Positions 40,162-48,418 of a stretch of DNA of 64,000 bases are shown piece after piece. Positions within the stretch are counted from its first letter, which is position 1. The number at the start of each line of letters is the position of its first letter. The notes beneath the pieces are model-generated. The model saw nothing but the letters and a program-made list of their open reading frames with translations. It was not told the origin of the DNA and did not search any database. A program made the translations under genes and the position numbers. Origin of the DNA: Nitrospirota bacterium (GTDB lineage Bacteria; JACPQY01); contig JACPAV010000020.1 in NCBI GenBank assembly GCA_016180645.1, positions 54,818-118,817 of the forward strand. The letters are read 5' to 3'.

Positions 40162-42024
40162 ATGCCAGAGATTTGCGCGTCAGTGGATCCCAACATCATC
40201 AGGGAACTTCCACGGTTTTTCGGCAGCTGGGTCTGCGCCCTCGGGGAACTCCTGCAGAACGCCTACCGTGCGGGGGCAGGGAAAGTCGATATGATGGTCG
40301 ACAAGACCTCAGGGCTCCTGTCGATCACGGACGACGGCGCGGGCATGGAAGAACCGGGAGTCCTTCTCCGGGCGGGAGCCAGCGGCTGGAATGGCACCGT
40401 GGTGGATCCTGCAGGGCTGGGATTTTTCGCCCACCTGGCCTTCGTCACGCAGACGTGCGTTACATCGGGACGCCCGGGGCGACGATGGCGTCTAACTCTG
40501 ACGCCGGAGATCCTAAGCGGAGGGCCGGCGACCTGGGAGAACGTGACTGCGACGGAAGCGCAGAGCGGCACGCGAATCGAGCTCACGCTGAAACCCGGAG
40601 CGATCGCACTCAAGGACGAAGAGGTTGAGGAAACCGTCCGATCGGCACGAGCCTACTACCCCTTCAGGCTCACACTGAACGGACGGGTCATCGAGCCCCG
40701 GAGCCGGTTCCAACCGCTGCTCACCGTAGAAACGCCGGCGGGACCGGCCAAGATCGGTCCGCGACCGGGAGCGTACCGAGGCGGATTCCATGCCGTATGG
40801 GAACACCGCGTGATCGGATCGGAGATCGGCGGATCCTCCGCCTTTCAGAACGGGATGCAGGCGGCCGCGAAGAAGTGCCGAAGACCCATGCTTGCGAAGG
40901 AACTCATGTGTCTGCATTGGGAGTGGTTTGTAAGTCCCGACTGCGGGGTGAGGCCCAGGCTTCCGGAGAGGAGCGAGCTGATCGACAACGAAGCCCTGAA
41001 GAACGCCTGCGGGTCTCTCCTTGATGCCGTCGTCACCATCGTTGAAAAGGCGATCACGGGGGCCGGTGACCTGCCCGACAAAATCGGGGCAATGGACGAC
41101 GATCTGTGCAAGCAGCTGGGCGGCGGACTGCTACCCAAGGAACTGATAACCGGCATCTGGCACACCATCTGGGAGGAGCTCATACCTGGGTACGTCAGGG
41201 TAAGCTGGAATAATCCCACGGACTTCGAGTGCTGGTACCGGGAAAACAACGGGATCATGGTCCGGCGATTGGGAAGGTATTTCTATACGCGCAGGGCCGT
41301 CCTGACCAGCTCGTCCGACCTGGAGCAGACACTGAACCTCCTGGGACACGATACGTCGTTCATACCCGGGGCCGTGAGCCCCAGGGTCATCATCAGGGGG
41401 CTGAGGCAATCGAACGAAAGCCCCGATGTGGCCTTGGCGGAGTCGATCGAGGTGGAAGGAATCGGGTCGATTCCGTTCATCCTGAAAGACGTCGAGGAAG
41501 AGCGTGCCGAAGCGCCGTACGCCGAGGACGAGTCTGGGAGACCCTTGGAGGTGGAGAAGCTCATCGTGTACGCAGGCAGCCCGGAAGAGTTTATCCGGGT
41601 GCTCGAAGGGGGCGACGAACGGTTTTCAAACGCGTTCTTTCTCGCCCGGCACTACTTGGGGGACGAGTGGGAATGGTGCGACGTCGATGGCGAGGACGTC
41701 TCCATAAGTCACGGTACGATCCGCGAGGAACTGATCGAACAGGTGACCAAAGGATTCCGTGCTGATCGGCTCCAGGCCACCGAGCGGTATTTCAAGACGA
41801 ATGCCGCAGTGGACCGGGTACGAACGGTTCGGGAGGACCTGAGCGCGGCCACGAAGGAAATCGCGCATCCGTTCATGTCCGACAAGCGCGAGATCGAGGA
41901 CTTGCTCGAAACGGCGGCGACTAATCTTAGGAAGGCCGAAAGACTCGTCCTCAAGGAATGCACAAGACTCAGGAAGGAAGCCGGGATGGCCTCCTCAGAG
42001 GAGGCGGGCGGCGTGCCGGCCTAA
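40162..42024 (+). CDS. GHKL (Hsp90/MutL/histidine-kinase-like) ATPase
   Basis: 620 residues; SD AAAGGAC. Bergerat fold: N-box LGELLQNAYRAGAGK with Glu29 and Asn33; G1 box DDGAGM at 57-62; a lid-like GASGWNGTVVDPAGLGFFAH at about 72-91. No kinase phospho-acceptor or receiver domain is visible, so a MutL- or Hsp90-like mechanical ATPase is more likely than a sensor kinase. The large C-terminal part is unrecognised. It follows ThiF by 38 bp and may belong functionally to the PRTRC cassette. Confidence 0.8.
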   Translation: MPEICASVDPNIIRELPRFFGSWVCALGELLQNAYRAGAGKVDMMVDKTSGLLSITDDGAGMEEPGVLLRAGASGWNGTVVDPAGLGFFAHLAFVTQTCVTSGRPGRRWRLTLTPEILSGGPATWENVTATEAQSGTRIELTLKPGAIALKDEEVEETVRSARAYYPFRLTLNGRVIEPRSRFQPLLTVETPAGPAKIGPRPGAYRGGFHAVWEHRVIGSEIGGSSAFQNGMQAAAKKCRRPMLAKELMCLHWEWFVSPDCGVRPRLPERSELIDNEALKNACGSLLDAVVTIVEKAITGAGDLPDKIGAMDDDLCKQLGGGLLPKELITGIWHTIWEELIPGYVRVSWNNPTDFECWYRENNGIMVRRLGRYFYTRRAVLTSSSDLEQTLNLLGHDTSFIPGAVSPRVIIRGLRQSNESPDVALAESIEVEGIGSIPFILKDVEEERAEAPYAEDESGRPLEVEKLIVYAGSPEEFIRVLEGGDERFSNAFFLARHYLGDEWEWCDVDGEDVSISHGTIREELIEQVTKGFRADRLQATERYFKTNAAVDRVRTVREDLSAATKEIAHPFMSDKREIEDLLETAATNLRKAERLVLKECTRLRKEAGMASSEEAGGVPA

Positions 42025-42142
42025 GAGGCCGGTAGCGCGAGCTCGGAACAGGTCCAAGAAGAAAACAAATGCCGGCGGCAAGCCGATGGGCCGCGGGACA
42101 TGAGACGGAGGAACCACGCGAAACGGACGAGGAAGAGGCCCC

Positions 42143-42916
42143 CTGATCGTAGCCTTCGGAGGAGGCGTGAACTCGACGGCGATGCTGATCGAGATGCACG
42201 CCCGGGACATCCGCCCGGACCTCATCCTATTTGCGGACACCGGCGGCGAGCGGCCTGAGACATACGCCCACATCATCGACTTCAATGAATGGCTGACAGA
42301 CCACGACTTGCCCGGCATCCAGGTCGTCCGGGCCGTCCGGCGAAACGGCAAGACGCACACGCTCGAGGAGAGCTGTCTGAGACTGAGGCAGCTCCCGTCG
42401 CTGGCGTTCGGCGGGCACTCCTGTTCGCTGCGGTTCAAGAAGGAGCCGCAAGACAAGTACGTCAACCACTGGCGGCCGGCCGAGGAGGCGTGGCGCAGGG
42501 GCTCCCGGTGCATCAAGGCCATCGGGTACGACGCCGGCGAGACGCGCAGGACGTTCCGTGTCCCGGAAGACGATCGGAAATACGAATGGTGGCACCCGCT
42601 CGTGGAATGGGGACTCGGACGGAGCGAGTGCATAGAGATCATCGCACGGGCGGGCATCCCGGTACCGAGAAAGAGTTCGTGCTTCTTCTGCCCGGCCATG
42701 AAGAAACCGGAAATCCTGGGTCTCAAGGAGGAACACCCGGATCTCCTGCGAAGGGCGCTCGATGTGGAGCGCACATGGCAGGAGAGCGACCATGAAAAGA
42801 AGAGCACCCGCGGCCTCGGACGCCGGTTCGCATGGAGCGAGTTCATGGCGGCGGTAGAGGCAAGAAACAGGACGCGAGGACTCTGGGAGGAAAAGGAACT
42901 GCGGGCTGCCGCATGA
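42143..42916 (+). CDS. PP-loop (PAPS reductase-like) protein 2, CTG start candidate
   Basis: 257 residues if started at CTG 42143. The PP-loop IVAFGGGVNSTAML and following LILFADTGGERPETY are standard PAPS reductase-family features. Later GGHSCSLRFKKEPQ and SSCFFCPAMKKPEI supply Cys residues for a metal or Fe-S site. The first standard start (GTG 42167) would remove half of the PP-loop; upstream to the stop at 42101 there is no ATG, GTG or TTG. AGGAAGAGG lies 4-9 nt before the CTG. Function probably in nucleotide- or sulfur-based modification. Confidence 0.75.
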   Translation: MIVAFGGGVNSTAMLIEMHARDIRPDLILFADTGGERPETYAHIIDFNEWLTDHDLPGIQVVRAVRRNGKTHTLEESCLRLRQLPSLAFGGHSCSLRFKKEPQDKYVNHWRPAEEAWRRGSRCIKAIGYDAGETRRTFRVPEDDRKYEWWHPLVEWGLGRSECIEIIARAGIPVPRKSSCFFCPAMKKPEILGLKEEHPDLLRRALDVERTWQESDHEKKSTRGLGRRFAWSEFMAAVEARNRTRGLWEEKELRAAA

Positions 42917-42955
42917 TGGACGCGGGAGGGTAAGCAAGGAGATGAGCCGGCGAAC

Positions 42956-43708
42956 ATGAGGGTACACACGCAAAGCGGCGGGCAAATGGCGCTCCTGTGG
43001 GGTGCCGATGGAAACCGCGCCCCCTGCACTTCCCCCTCCGTAGCAGCTACTGCGGAGGACGGGTCGCTCCGGGGACGAAGAGTGGAATCAGCTTACAGTC
43101 CTTGCGCCGCGCCAGTCGTTTCCGCGCCTATCCTGACAAGTGAGCCGTCTGGATACGGAAGGAACGGGGCGCAGGAGCCCGTGCGAAAGCTCCTCCGGGA
43201 AATCCACGTGCGCTTCGAAGAGAGGAAGAACTGTGAGTTTGTCGACCCCGGGCGAGTCCTTTCGTCAAAGGACGCGTACACGGCCGTCAAAGCGCTTGCC
43301 ACATGGGACCGCGAAGCCCTGGTCACTCTGTTTCTCAGCAGCCGGTGCGACGTCATCGGCTACGAGATCAGCGGCGTAGGCGGAATCAACGCGTGCGGGG
43401 TCCGAGTGAACGGGCTCCTCCGAAGCGCGGTCCAATGCGGTGCAGCGAGCCTCATTGTCTGCCACAACCATCCGTCCGGAGACCCCCAGCCGAGCGAAGA
43501 GGATCGGAAAGTGACCGTTCAGATACGGGATGCGTCCAAGATTCTTGAGCTGACGCTTCTCGACCATATCATCATCGGGCACGACAAACATTTCAGCTTC
43601 GCAACGGAGACGGAGCTCCTCAAGACGGACAACAGACTTCAGCGAAGAGCTCGCCGGAGAAACAGGCCACGAAGGGCGTCCTGGTCGGTAGGGCCGCTCG
43701 GACTGTAA
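42956..43708 (+). CDS. radC: RadC family JAB-domain protein
   Basis: 250 residues. CHNHPSGDPQPSEEDRKVT (about 165-183) is the RadC/JAB HxHP...S..D motif, followed by LELTLLDHIIIGHDKHFSF. RadC-like proteins are common on plasmids and phages; their biochemical role in DNA repair is not firmly established. The N-terminal ~60 residues contain repeat A8 in frame and are probably not ancestral. It is the second JAB protein of the window. Confidence 0.88.
   Translation: MRVHTQSGGQMALLWGADGNRAPCTSPSVAATAEDGSLRGRRVESAYSPCAAPVVSAPILTSEPSGYGRNGAQEPVRKLLREIHVRFEERKNCEFVDPGRVLSSKDAYTAVKALATWDREALVTLFLSSRCDVIGYEISGVGGINACGVRVNGLLRSAVQCGAASLIVCHNHPSGDPQPSEEDRKVTVQIRDASKILELTLLDHIIIGHDKHFSFATETELLKTDNRLQRRARRRNRPRRASWSVGPLGL
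43035..43112. repeat. Repeat family A, copy 8 (diverged)
   Basis: TCCCCCTCCGTAGCAGCTAC, GGGTCGCTCCGGGGACGAAG and CAGTCCTTGCGCCGCGCC. In frame in the radC N-terminus, fused to a TAGCAGCTACTGCGGAG palindrome. Confidence 0.6.
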
Positions 43709-43745
43709 GGAAAAAGAGAGCAGACGCATTTCACGGGAGAACCAC

Positions 43746-44288
43746 ATGACGGGGTATTCATGCAAACTCGACATCACACTGGGCGGGATTACGCCACGGG
43801 AGGAGGGCTGGCTTAGAAAAGAGCTTGAACCACGCCCCCTTCGCTCCGCTCCGGGGACGATGAAAGGAATTGCCATCGGGTCGTTACATCGTGTGGAGGC
43901 AGATCGCGGGTTCCGCCGGAAATGCGGAACCCAGTGCTGCGCCTGGCCGCCCTTCTGGTGGTCCCTCGTGACAAGCTCGACGGTCGCCGCCAGGAAAGGA
44001 CGGCAGAACAAGGTCCTTCGGGTCCAGTGCGATCGAAGCTGCGCCATCCTGCCCCTCTGTCGGCTGATTCAACGTTTTCTAAAGGACTTCCGCCCAAAGG
44101 AGTGCTTCGGGTTTGGGTGGTCGCACAACATAGTAGAGCTGGCAGGAGATGCGCCGGGCGGTGGGGCCGCCTTCATCACGCCCCGGCGAATCGCATACAT
44201 CAACACGGCGGGCTGGCTGCGAGTGCGAAAGGAAGCCTTCGCAAAACAGACGGATCGAACTGACAAGCGAAAGGCAGGTGTTTCGTGA
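43746..44288 (+). CDS. Hypothetical protein interrupted by repeat insertions
   Basis: 180 residues. The ends look coherent (LDITLGGITPREEGWLRKEL; FLKDFRPKECFGFGWSHNI), while residues about 28-105 are an in-frame block made of repeat A9 and a GGGTTCCGC/GCGGAACCC hairpin (43908-43932). No family recognised. Confidence 0.45.
   Translation: MTGYSCKLDITLGGITPREEGWLRKELEPRPLRSAPGTMKGIAIGSLHRVEADRGFRRKCGTQCCAWPPFWWSLVTSSTVAARKGRQNKVLRVQCDRSCAILPLCRLIQRFLKDFRPKECFGFGWSHNIVELAGDAPGGGAAFITPRRIAYINTAGWLRVRKEAFAKQTDRTDKRKAGVS
43833..43892. repeat. Repeat family A, copy 9
   Basis: CACGCCCCCTTCGCTCCGCT, CCGGGGACGATGAAAGGAAT and CGGGTCGTTACATCG. In frame in the preceding hypothetical gene. Confidence 0.75.
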
Positions 44289-44704
44289 GCGATCGGTGCC
44301 GTTTCGAAATCGAGCTGCGTGAGGAGGACCTCGAAGTCGCGGAGAAGATCCTGGATACGGAGCTTGACGTCATCGAGAAAAGATCAGGTCTCGGCGGCAC
44401 AATCGTGCGAGCGGTGGATGAGTCGGCGGACGTTGGCCATTACCACGGACGGGACCGACTCGCAAAGACCGGCATGGTCTACCGGGGCCACCACGGACCC
44501 GGAAATGAATTCGGGGCATGCGCATTCGTCGGGTTTGGAGGCCGCGACCACGACGTGCCTGTCGACCACAACGGCACCCCCATTGTGACGGTTGGCCGGA
44601 ATGGCAGGCCGCTAAAAAAGGATCTCGCGCTGATCAGGGACTACGAGACGGCGTTGAGGCGTGCAGCAGAGACCCTGGATGGTCACGATTCGAGAAAAGA
44701 GTGA
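44285..44704 (+). CDS. Hypothetical protein with duplicated 3' end
   Basis: 139 residues from a GTG at 44285 that overlaps the upstream stop. His-rich middle (DVGHYHGRDRLAK; YRGHHGPGNEFG; GGRDHDVPVDHNG) could bind metal. The last part LIRDYETALRRAAETLDG is encoded by a 64-bp segment that recurs exactly at 46421-46484. Confidence 0.6.
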   Translation: MSDRCRFEIELREEDLEVAEKILDTELDVIEKRSGLGGTIVRAVDESADVGHYHGRDRLAKTGMVYRGHHGPGNEFGACAFVGFGGRDHDVPVDHNGTPIVTVGRNGRPLKKDLALIRDYETALRRAAETLDGHDSRKE

Positions 44705-44866
44705 GACGCACCAGCGGCGGCAGGGAAACGCTCGATTACTCGATGTCACAGTGCCATGGAGGGCAGAGCATGGAAGACGGCGTCGGCGGTCAGCAAGCCG
44801 CATAAGATGAGCAAGGCGCCGCCGGCGAGTCATCGAACCGTCCAATCAAGCGGGGAGGGAAGCAGC

Positions 44867-45145
44867 ATGAAAATAAACCGTCCAGGTGTCATTGAGCTTG
44901 GGACGTTGGGCATCCGGATCGATCTCAGCAACGGGGGCGCCGGGACGATTCGTTCCGATCTACATGAACCCCAGCCCGATGCGTGGAGCCCGGAGGAGAG
45001 GGAGAGATGGCTCCGTTACGACGGGGCCATGCATGCGATCGAATCGTTGGTCCTCGCCCATGCCTGCGCGGGCGTAGACGTGATGGATGCCGCCTACATC
45101 GAGGGGATCGAGACGGCGGTTGAAGCGTGCTCAAACGTGTCATGA
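44867..45145 (+). CDS. Hypothetical protein
   Basis: 92 residues from the ATG at 44867 (SD GGGAGGG). GVIELGTLGIRIDLSNGGAG then an acidic helical half. No family recognised. It lies within the segment bordered by the 64-bp duplication. Confidence 0.55.
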   Translation: MKINRPGVIELGTLGIRIDLSNGGAGTIRSDLHEPQPDAWSPEERERWLRYDGAMHAIESLVLAHACAGVDVMDAAYIEGIETAVEACSNVS

Positions 45146-45468
45146 ACCGCAGGCGGTCGGGGGCATGATTCGCAAGGCGTCGCGGAGCAGTGCGGTCACC
45201 GCGCCGCAGCTTGACGATGGTGGGCGCCTTCGGCGTCGTTTGATCCGGAGGACGTGCCTACGAAATTGCGTCCGTCCAAACCCAAGCGGGCAAAAGGTAC
45301 GTATCGGTGTTGGCCTACAGCGCTCGGGGCCGGATCATCAGGCAGTTCCTCACCGATGCGGATGCCGCACGCGAAATCGGCACGATGTTGCCGCGGGTGG
45401 ATGGCGGTCCGCCCGCTGCGGCAGCGATGACATTCCCCCATGAGCGGAGTATCCTTGGGAAAGGAACG
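45146..45468. other. Leader region of the MNT gene
   Basis: No gene supported. An open frame from 45307 continues in phase into the MNT gene but lacks an SD and a domain match. GC-rich inverted segments near 45180-45245. Confidence 0.35.
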
Positions 45469-45834
45469 ATGAAGAGGAAAAGCCAATCTGTGAACGGAAA
45501 TATCCGCAAAATGGTTCGCCGGATCGTCGCGCAATTCCGTCCGGAACAGGTCTACCTGTTCGGATCTCGTGCGCGAGGGAGCGCAAAAAAGGACAGCGAC
45601 GCGGACCTGTTGGTGGTCATGCCGGTGAATGGGTCGAAGCGAGAGAAGCGAATCCAGATCGGGGTGGCTCTTCACGACATCCCGATGGCGGTTGATGTGG
45701 TTGTGGTAACACCGCAAGAGATGGAAAAATGGAAAGACATTCCGGCCATGATCCCCAGGGTTGCTCTCAAGGAAGGGAAGCTCCTGTATGCCCGAGCCTG
45801 CCTTAATCCGTCGGCAAGGGGTTTGATCGCGTAG
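45469..45834 (+). CDS. MNT-type nucleotidyltransferase (toxin-antitoxin partner)
   Basis: 121 residues from the ATG at 45469 (SD AAAGGAACG). GSRARGSAKKDSDADLLVV is the minimal nucleotidyltransferase GSxxxG...DxD motif and VDVVVVTPQEME gives the third acid. MNT proteins partner HEPN proteins, AMPylating and thereby neutralising them. The C-terminus (ACLNPSARGLIA) runs into a palindromic repeat and may be truncated. Confidence 0.85.
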   Translation: MKRKSQSVNGNIRKMVRRIVAQFRPEQVYLFGSRARGSAKKDSDADLLVVMPVNGSKREKRIQIGVALHDIPMAVDVVVVTPQEMEKWKDIPAMIPRVALKEGKLLYARACLNPSARGLIA

Positions 45835-45892
45835 GGGCGAGCTTGCTCGCCCTCTTGGCGGGCCGCCAAGGCAGCCCCTACGCGGCCCACCC
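45830..45892. repeat. GTAGGGGCGAGC-type palindrome
   Basis: GTAGGGGCGAGCTTGCTCGC and AGGCAGCCCCTACGC enclose a GGCGGGCCGCC centre; a member of a palindrome family widespread in GC-rich bacterial genomes. A related GGCGGGCAAGCCCGCCCCTA unit is in frame at about 61915-61935 in lipoprotein copy 2. Confidence 0.65.
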
Positions 45893-45939
45893 AACGGGTG
45901 AGCCGGTTTCCCTCGGCAGCCGGGCGTTGTCTACGGATT

Positions 45940-46284
45940 AGGGGCCTGATGCCCTTCTTGAAATCGTGCGGCCTTGGGTGCAGAAGGCGGAGAACGATCT
46001 CAAAACGCGGCCCTGACGTTGCGCTCCGAAGAAGACTGCCCGACCGACACCGCCTGCTTTCATGTTCAGCAGTGTGTCGAGAAATACATCAAGGCCTTCC
46101 TGACGCTACGAGTGATTGACTTCCCGAAGGTGCATGACCTGAAACAGATCATTGCGATCTTGCCCGGTGATTGCAGAATTCCTTTCACGGTGGAGGAACT
46201 GCGACGTTTGACCGACTATGCCACGATGCGTCGCCGGGCGAAAGCCTGAGCGCCGAGAGACTGTTCGAGATTATCTCCAGGTAG
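45940..46284 (+). pseudogene. HEPN-domain gene broken by two frameshifts
   Basis: EIVRPWVQKAENDLK is read in one frame to about 46010; AALTLRSEEDCPTDTACFHV then QQCVEKYIKAFLTLRVIDF continues in the next frame; SPGESLSAERLF follows in a third near 46240, ending at TAG 46282. All three parts are in HEPN order. One A appears lost from the AAAA run at about 46004. The partner toxin of the MNT gene is therefore probably inactive, unless the shifts are sequencing errors. Confidence 0.75.
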
Positions 46285-46301
46285 ATCCCCGACAAAGCCA
46301 T

Positions 46302-46411
46302 GGAGGCGGTTGACCGTCGTCCCGTCTGCCTGTGCGTCCCTGCATGCAGACAGGTCGCCCAGTTGGCCGTTACGGTTCCATCCCCAGCATTTGAGCGTTC
46401 CATCGGAGGCC
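46302..46411 (-). pseudogene. Fragment of an RCC1-repeat gene
   Basis: On the minus strand: ASDGTLKCWGWNRNGQLGDL, then after a ~28-bp palindromic insertion (CTGCCTGTGCG...TGCAGACAGG) DGTTVNRL. This is one RCC1 repeat, as in the flanking lipoproteins, stranded inside the element. Confidence 0.75.
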
Positions 46412-46420
46412 GCTCGAGCA

Positions 46421-46484
46421 GGATCTCGCGCTGATCAGGGACTACGAGACGGCGTTGAGGCGTGCAGCAGAGACCCTGGATGGT
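46421..46484 (+). repeat. Exact 64-bp copy of the 3' end of the gene at 44285
   Basis: Identical to 44620-44683, then diverging but still alignable for ~50 bp. Between 46285 and 46590 I see no gene, only the RCC1 fragment and this copy. Confidence 0.9.
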
Positions 46485-46590
46485 TCCGATTCAGCATCAG
46501 CGTAAAGCGTGCCACCAACGGCAGGCAAGCATCGGACACAAAGAAGACAGCAAACACTATGAAAAACCTTCCACAAGGAGCAAAGGCGAC

Positions 46591-47097
46591 ATGACCGTTG
46601 ACACGCCTCCCGACCGACTCCATCGCAGGAGGGTAGGGGTCCACACCCCCGAGCCCTGGGTGGCCCGAAAGATTCCGGAACAAAACCGAAAAGGGAGAGG
46701 CGCACGCCCGCTCCTGGACTACGCTTTTGAAGTCAACCCACAGGAGATGTATGCGAAACCGGACGGCTCGCCGGCGTTTGTCATCTGCCGAATCCCGTTC
46801 GGCTCGGGTGAGTACCTCTCAGACCAGGAGGAAGCCAATGCGCAGCGAATCGCCGCGTGTGTCAATGCGTGCAAGGGTCTCGACTCGAGGGCGCTCAGCG
46901 AAGGAAAGCTGGCGGAGGTGGTCAACGCGATGGACCGTGTTCTCGACTGCCTTCGGGTAAACGTGGGACTCGGAGACGCCCGGCTCATAGGTGAGGAAAC
47001 GCTGGAGAAAGCCCGTGAGGCCCTTGAGGCCCTGCGAGGCCCGGGGAGGGGACACTGGTGGAAAGCCGAGAGGGAGCGGGAAAGGAACGAGACATAA
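46591..47097 (+). CDS. Hypothetical protein with ANAQRIAACVNACKG motif
   Basis: 168 residues from the ATG at 46591. EEANAQRIAACVNACKGLDS is typical of small phage and plasmid proteins of unknown function; a helical region with AMDRVLDCLRVNVG follows. A basic N-terminus precedes it. Confidence 0.6.
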   Translation: MTVDTPPDRLHRRRVGVHTPEPWVARKIPEQNRKGRGARPLLDYAFEVNPQEMYAKPDGSPAFVICRIPFGSGEYLSDQEEANAQRIAACVNACKGLDSRALSEGKLAEVVNAMDRVLDCLRVNVGLGDARLIGEETLEKAREALEALRGPGRGHWWKAERERERNET

Positions 47098-47436
47098 ATG
47101 TCAACCGATGCGGACATGACGTCCGAGCCTGAGCGCACCCCCACGGACGCAACCAACAAACCGGATCTGCGAGAGTCCGTTATCCTCATGGAAAACATCA
47201 CAATTGAGTCAGAGGGGACGGACGGAAAAGGTTATGAGAAACTCATTCGCGGTGGAGAGACCGTCGGGTATCTCCTACGACTGAGAAGCGGCTGGGGCCT
47301 CCGGCACTACAGCGACAAAGGGGGATGGCGCCTGGAAACCAACCCCGCAAAAGCACTCCAGATCATTCGGGGGGAGCGCACACCAAAGAAGCATCCCGCC
47401 ACAACGTTGGCCCGCGCACCCGGACAGACCGAGTAG
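47098..47436 (+). CDS. Hypothetical protein
   Basis: 112 residues, directly abutting the preceding stop. YEKLIRGGETVGYLLRLRSG then WGLRHYSDKGGWRLETN suggests a small beta sheet. No family recognised. Confidence 0.55.
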   Translation: MSTDADMTSEPERTPTDATNKPDLRESVILMENITIESEGTDGKGYEKLIRGGETVGYLLRLRSGWGLRHYSDKGGWRLETNPAKALQIIRGERTPKKHPATTLARAPGQTE

Positions 47437-47539
47437 AAACAGAACAAGTCCACCCCCGTCCAGGCACACACCGTCAGGACGGATCCACCCCATGAAACCA
47501 AGAGCGAGAGACAGTTCAGCCAGGAACCGGAGAAACGAG

Positions 47540-48418
47540 ATGACACCAATAGCAGCAACCGCGGAGAGCACTTCAGAAGTCACACCTCCCGGAGACCAAC
47601 TCATTCTCATCGAGGTAAGGAAGAAGCAGGCTGCCATGCGGCGGGTCGCCGTGAGGGACATCGTCCTTTCCGGACCCGCGCCCGACGTAAAAAAGCTGGC
47701 CGACTCGATCGGTCGGGTCGGACTCCTCCAGGCGCCGACCCTTGAGGCCGCTGGCGACGGGCGCTACCGGGTTCGGGCGGGCCGCCGGCGCGTGTGGGCC
47801 CTTCGATCGCTTGGCTGGGAGATGATCGACGCAAGGGTTTACGACGAGGGGGACCTGAGCGAAGTGGAGCGCGTAGGGATTCTTCTCACGGAAAATGGGA
47901 ACCGATCTGAAAACCCCGTGGCTGAACTGGCAGCGATCGAGAGGCTTGTCGCCTCCGGACTTACGGCAAAGGGCATCGCGAAAAGCCTGGGGCAACCCAG
48001 CACATGGGTAAAAGCGCGGCTCGCCCTTCGAAACCTCTCACCCGACCTACGGAAGGCGCTTGAAACGGGGACGCTGACGCTGAGCACGGCCCTGCGCGCA
48101 GCGAGACTCAATAAAGAAGAGCAAGGCGCCCTGGTCGAGAAATGGCAGGAGGAAGGAGCAGAACGGATCAGCCTCGACGCCGTGGAGGCCATGAAAAAGA
48201 AGGAACCGGTGTCCGTTCCCCTCCGGATGTTCGCCACCGACCCGACCAAAGGAAACGAGCCGCTGGAGCGGGTGCGAAGAATCAAGGAGGGCCTACGGGA
48301 CCTTCTGAAGGAACTAAAGCACACGGGCAATGAAGGGGCCGCGAAACATGCGCAAGAAGCCTACGAGTGTCTTGGACGCCTGCGCGCGGCCCTCGAAACA
48401 AAGGAAGGAAAAGACTGA
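47540..48418 (+). CDS. parB: ParB-like partition protein
   Basis: 292 residues from the ATG at 47540. ParB/Srx-type N-terminal domain: KKLADSIGRVGLLQAPTLEA ... YRVRAGRRRVWALRSLGW; the ENGNRSENPVAELAAIERLV helix and the helix-turn-helix TAKGIAKSLGQPSTWVKARL follow. Likely segregates the element by binding a centromere site and may be the ParB of the PRTRC group, although it lies 7 kb from the cassette. No ParA was seen. The stop overlaps the next ATG. Confidence 0.88.
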   Translation: MTPIAATAESTSEVTPPGDQLILIEVRKKQAAMRRVAVRDIVLSGPAPDVKKLADSIGRVGLLQAPTLEAAGDGRYRVRAGRRRVWALRSLGWEMIDARVYDEGDLSEVERVGILLTENGNRSENPVAELAAIERLVASGLTAKGIAKSLGQPSTWVKARLALRNLSPDLRKALETGTLTLSTALRAARLNKEEQGALVEKWQEEGAERISLDAVEAMKKKEPVSVPLRMFATDPTKGNEPLERVRRIKEGLRDLLKELKHTGNEGAAKHAQEAYECLGRLRAALETKEGKD

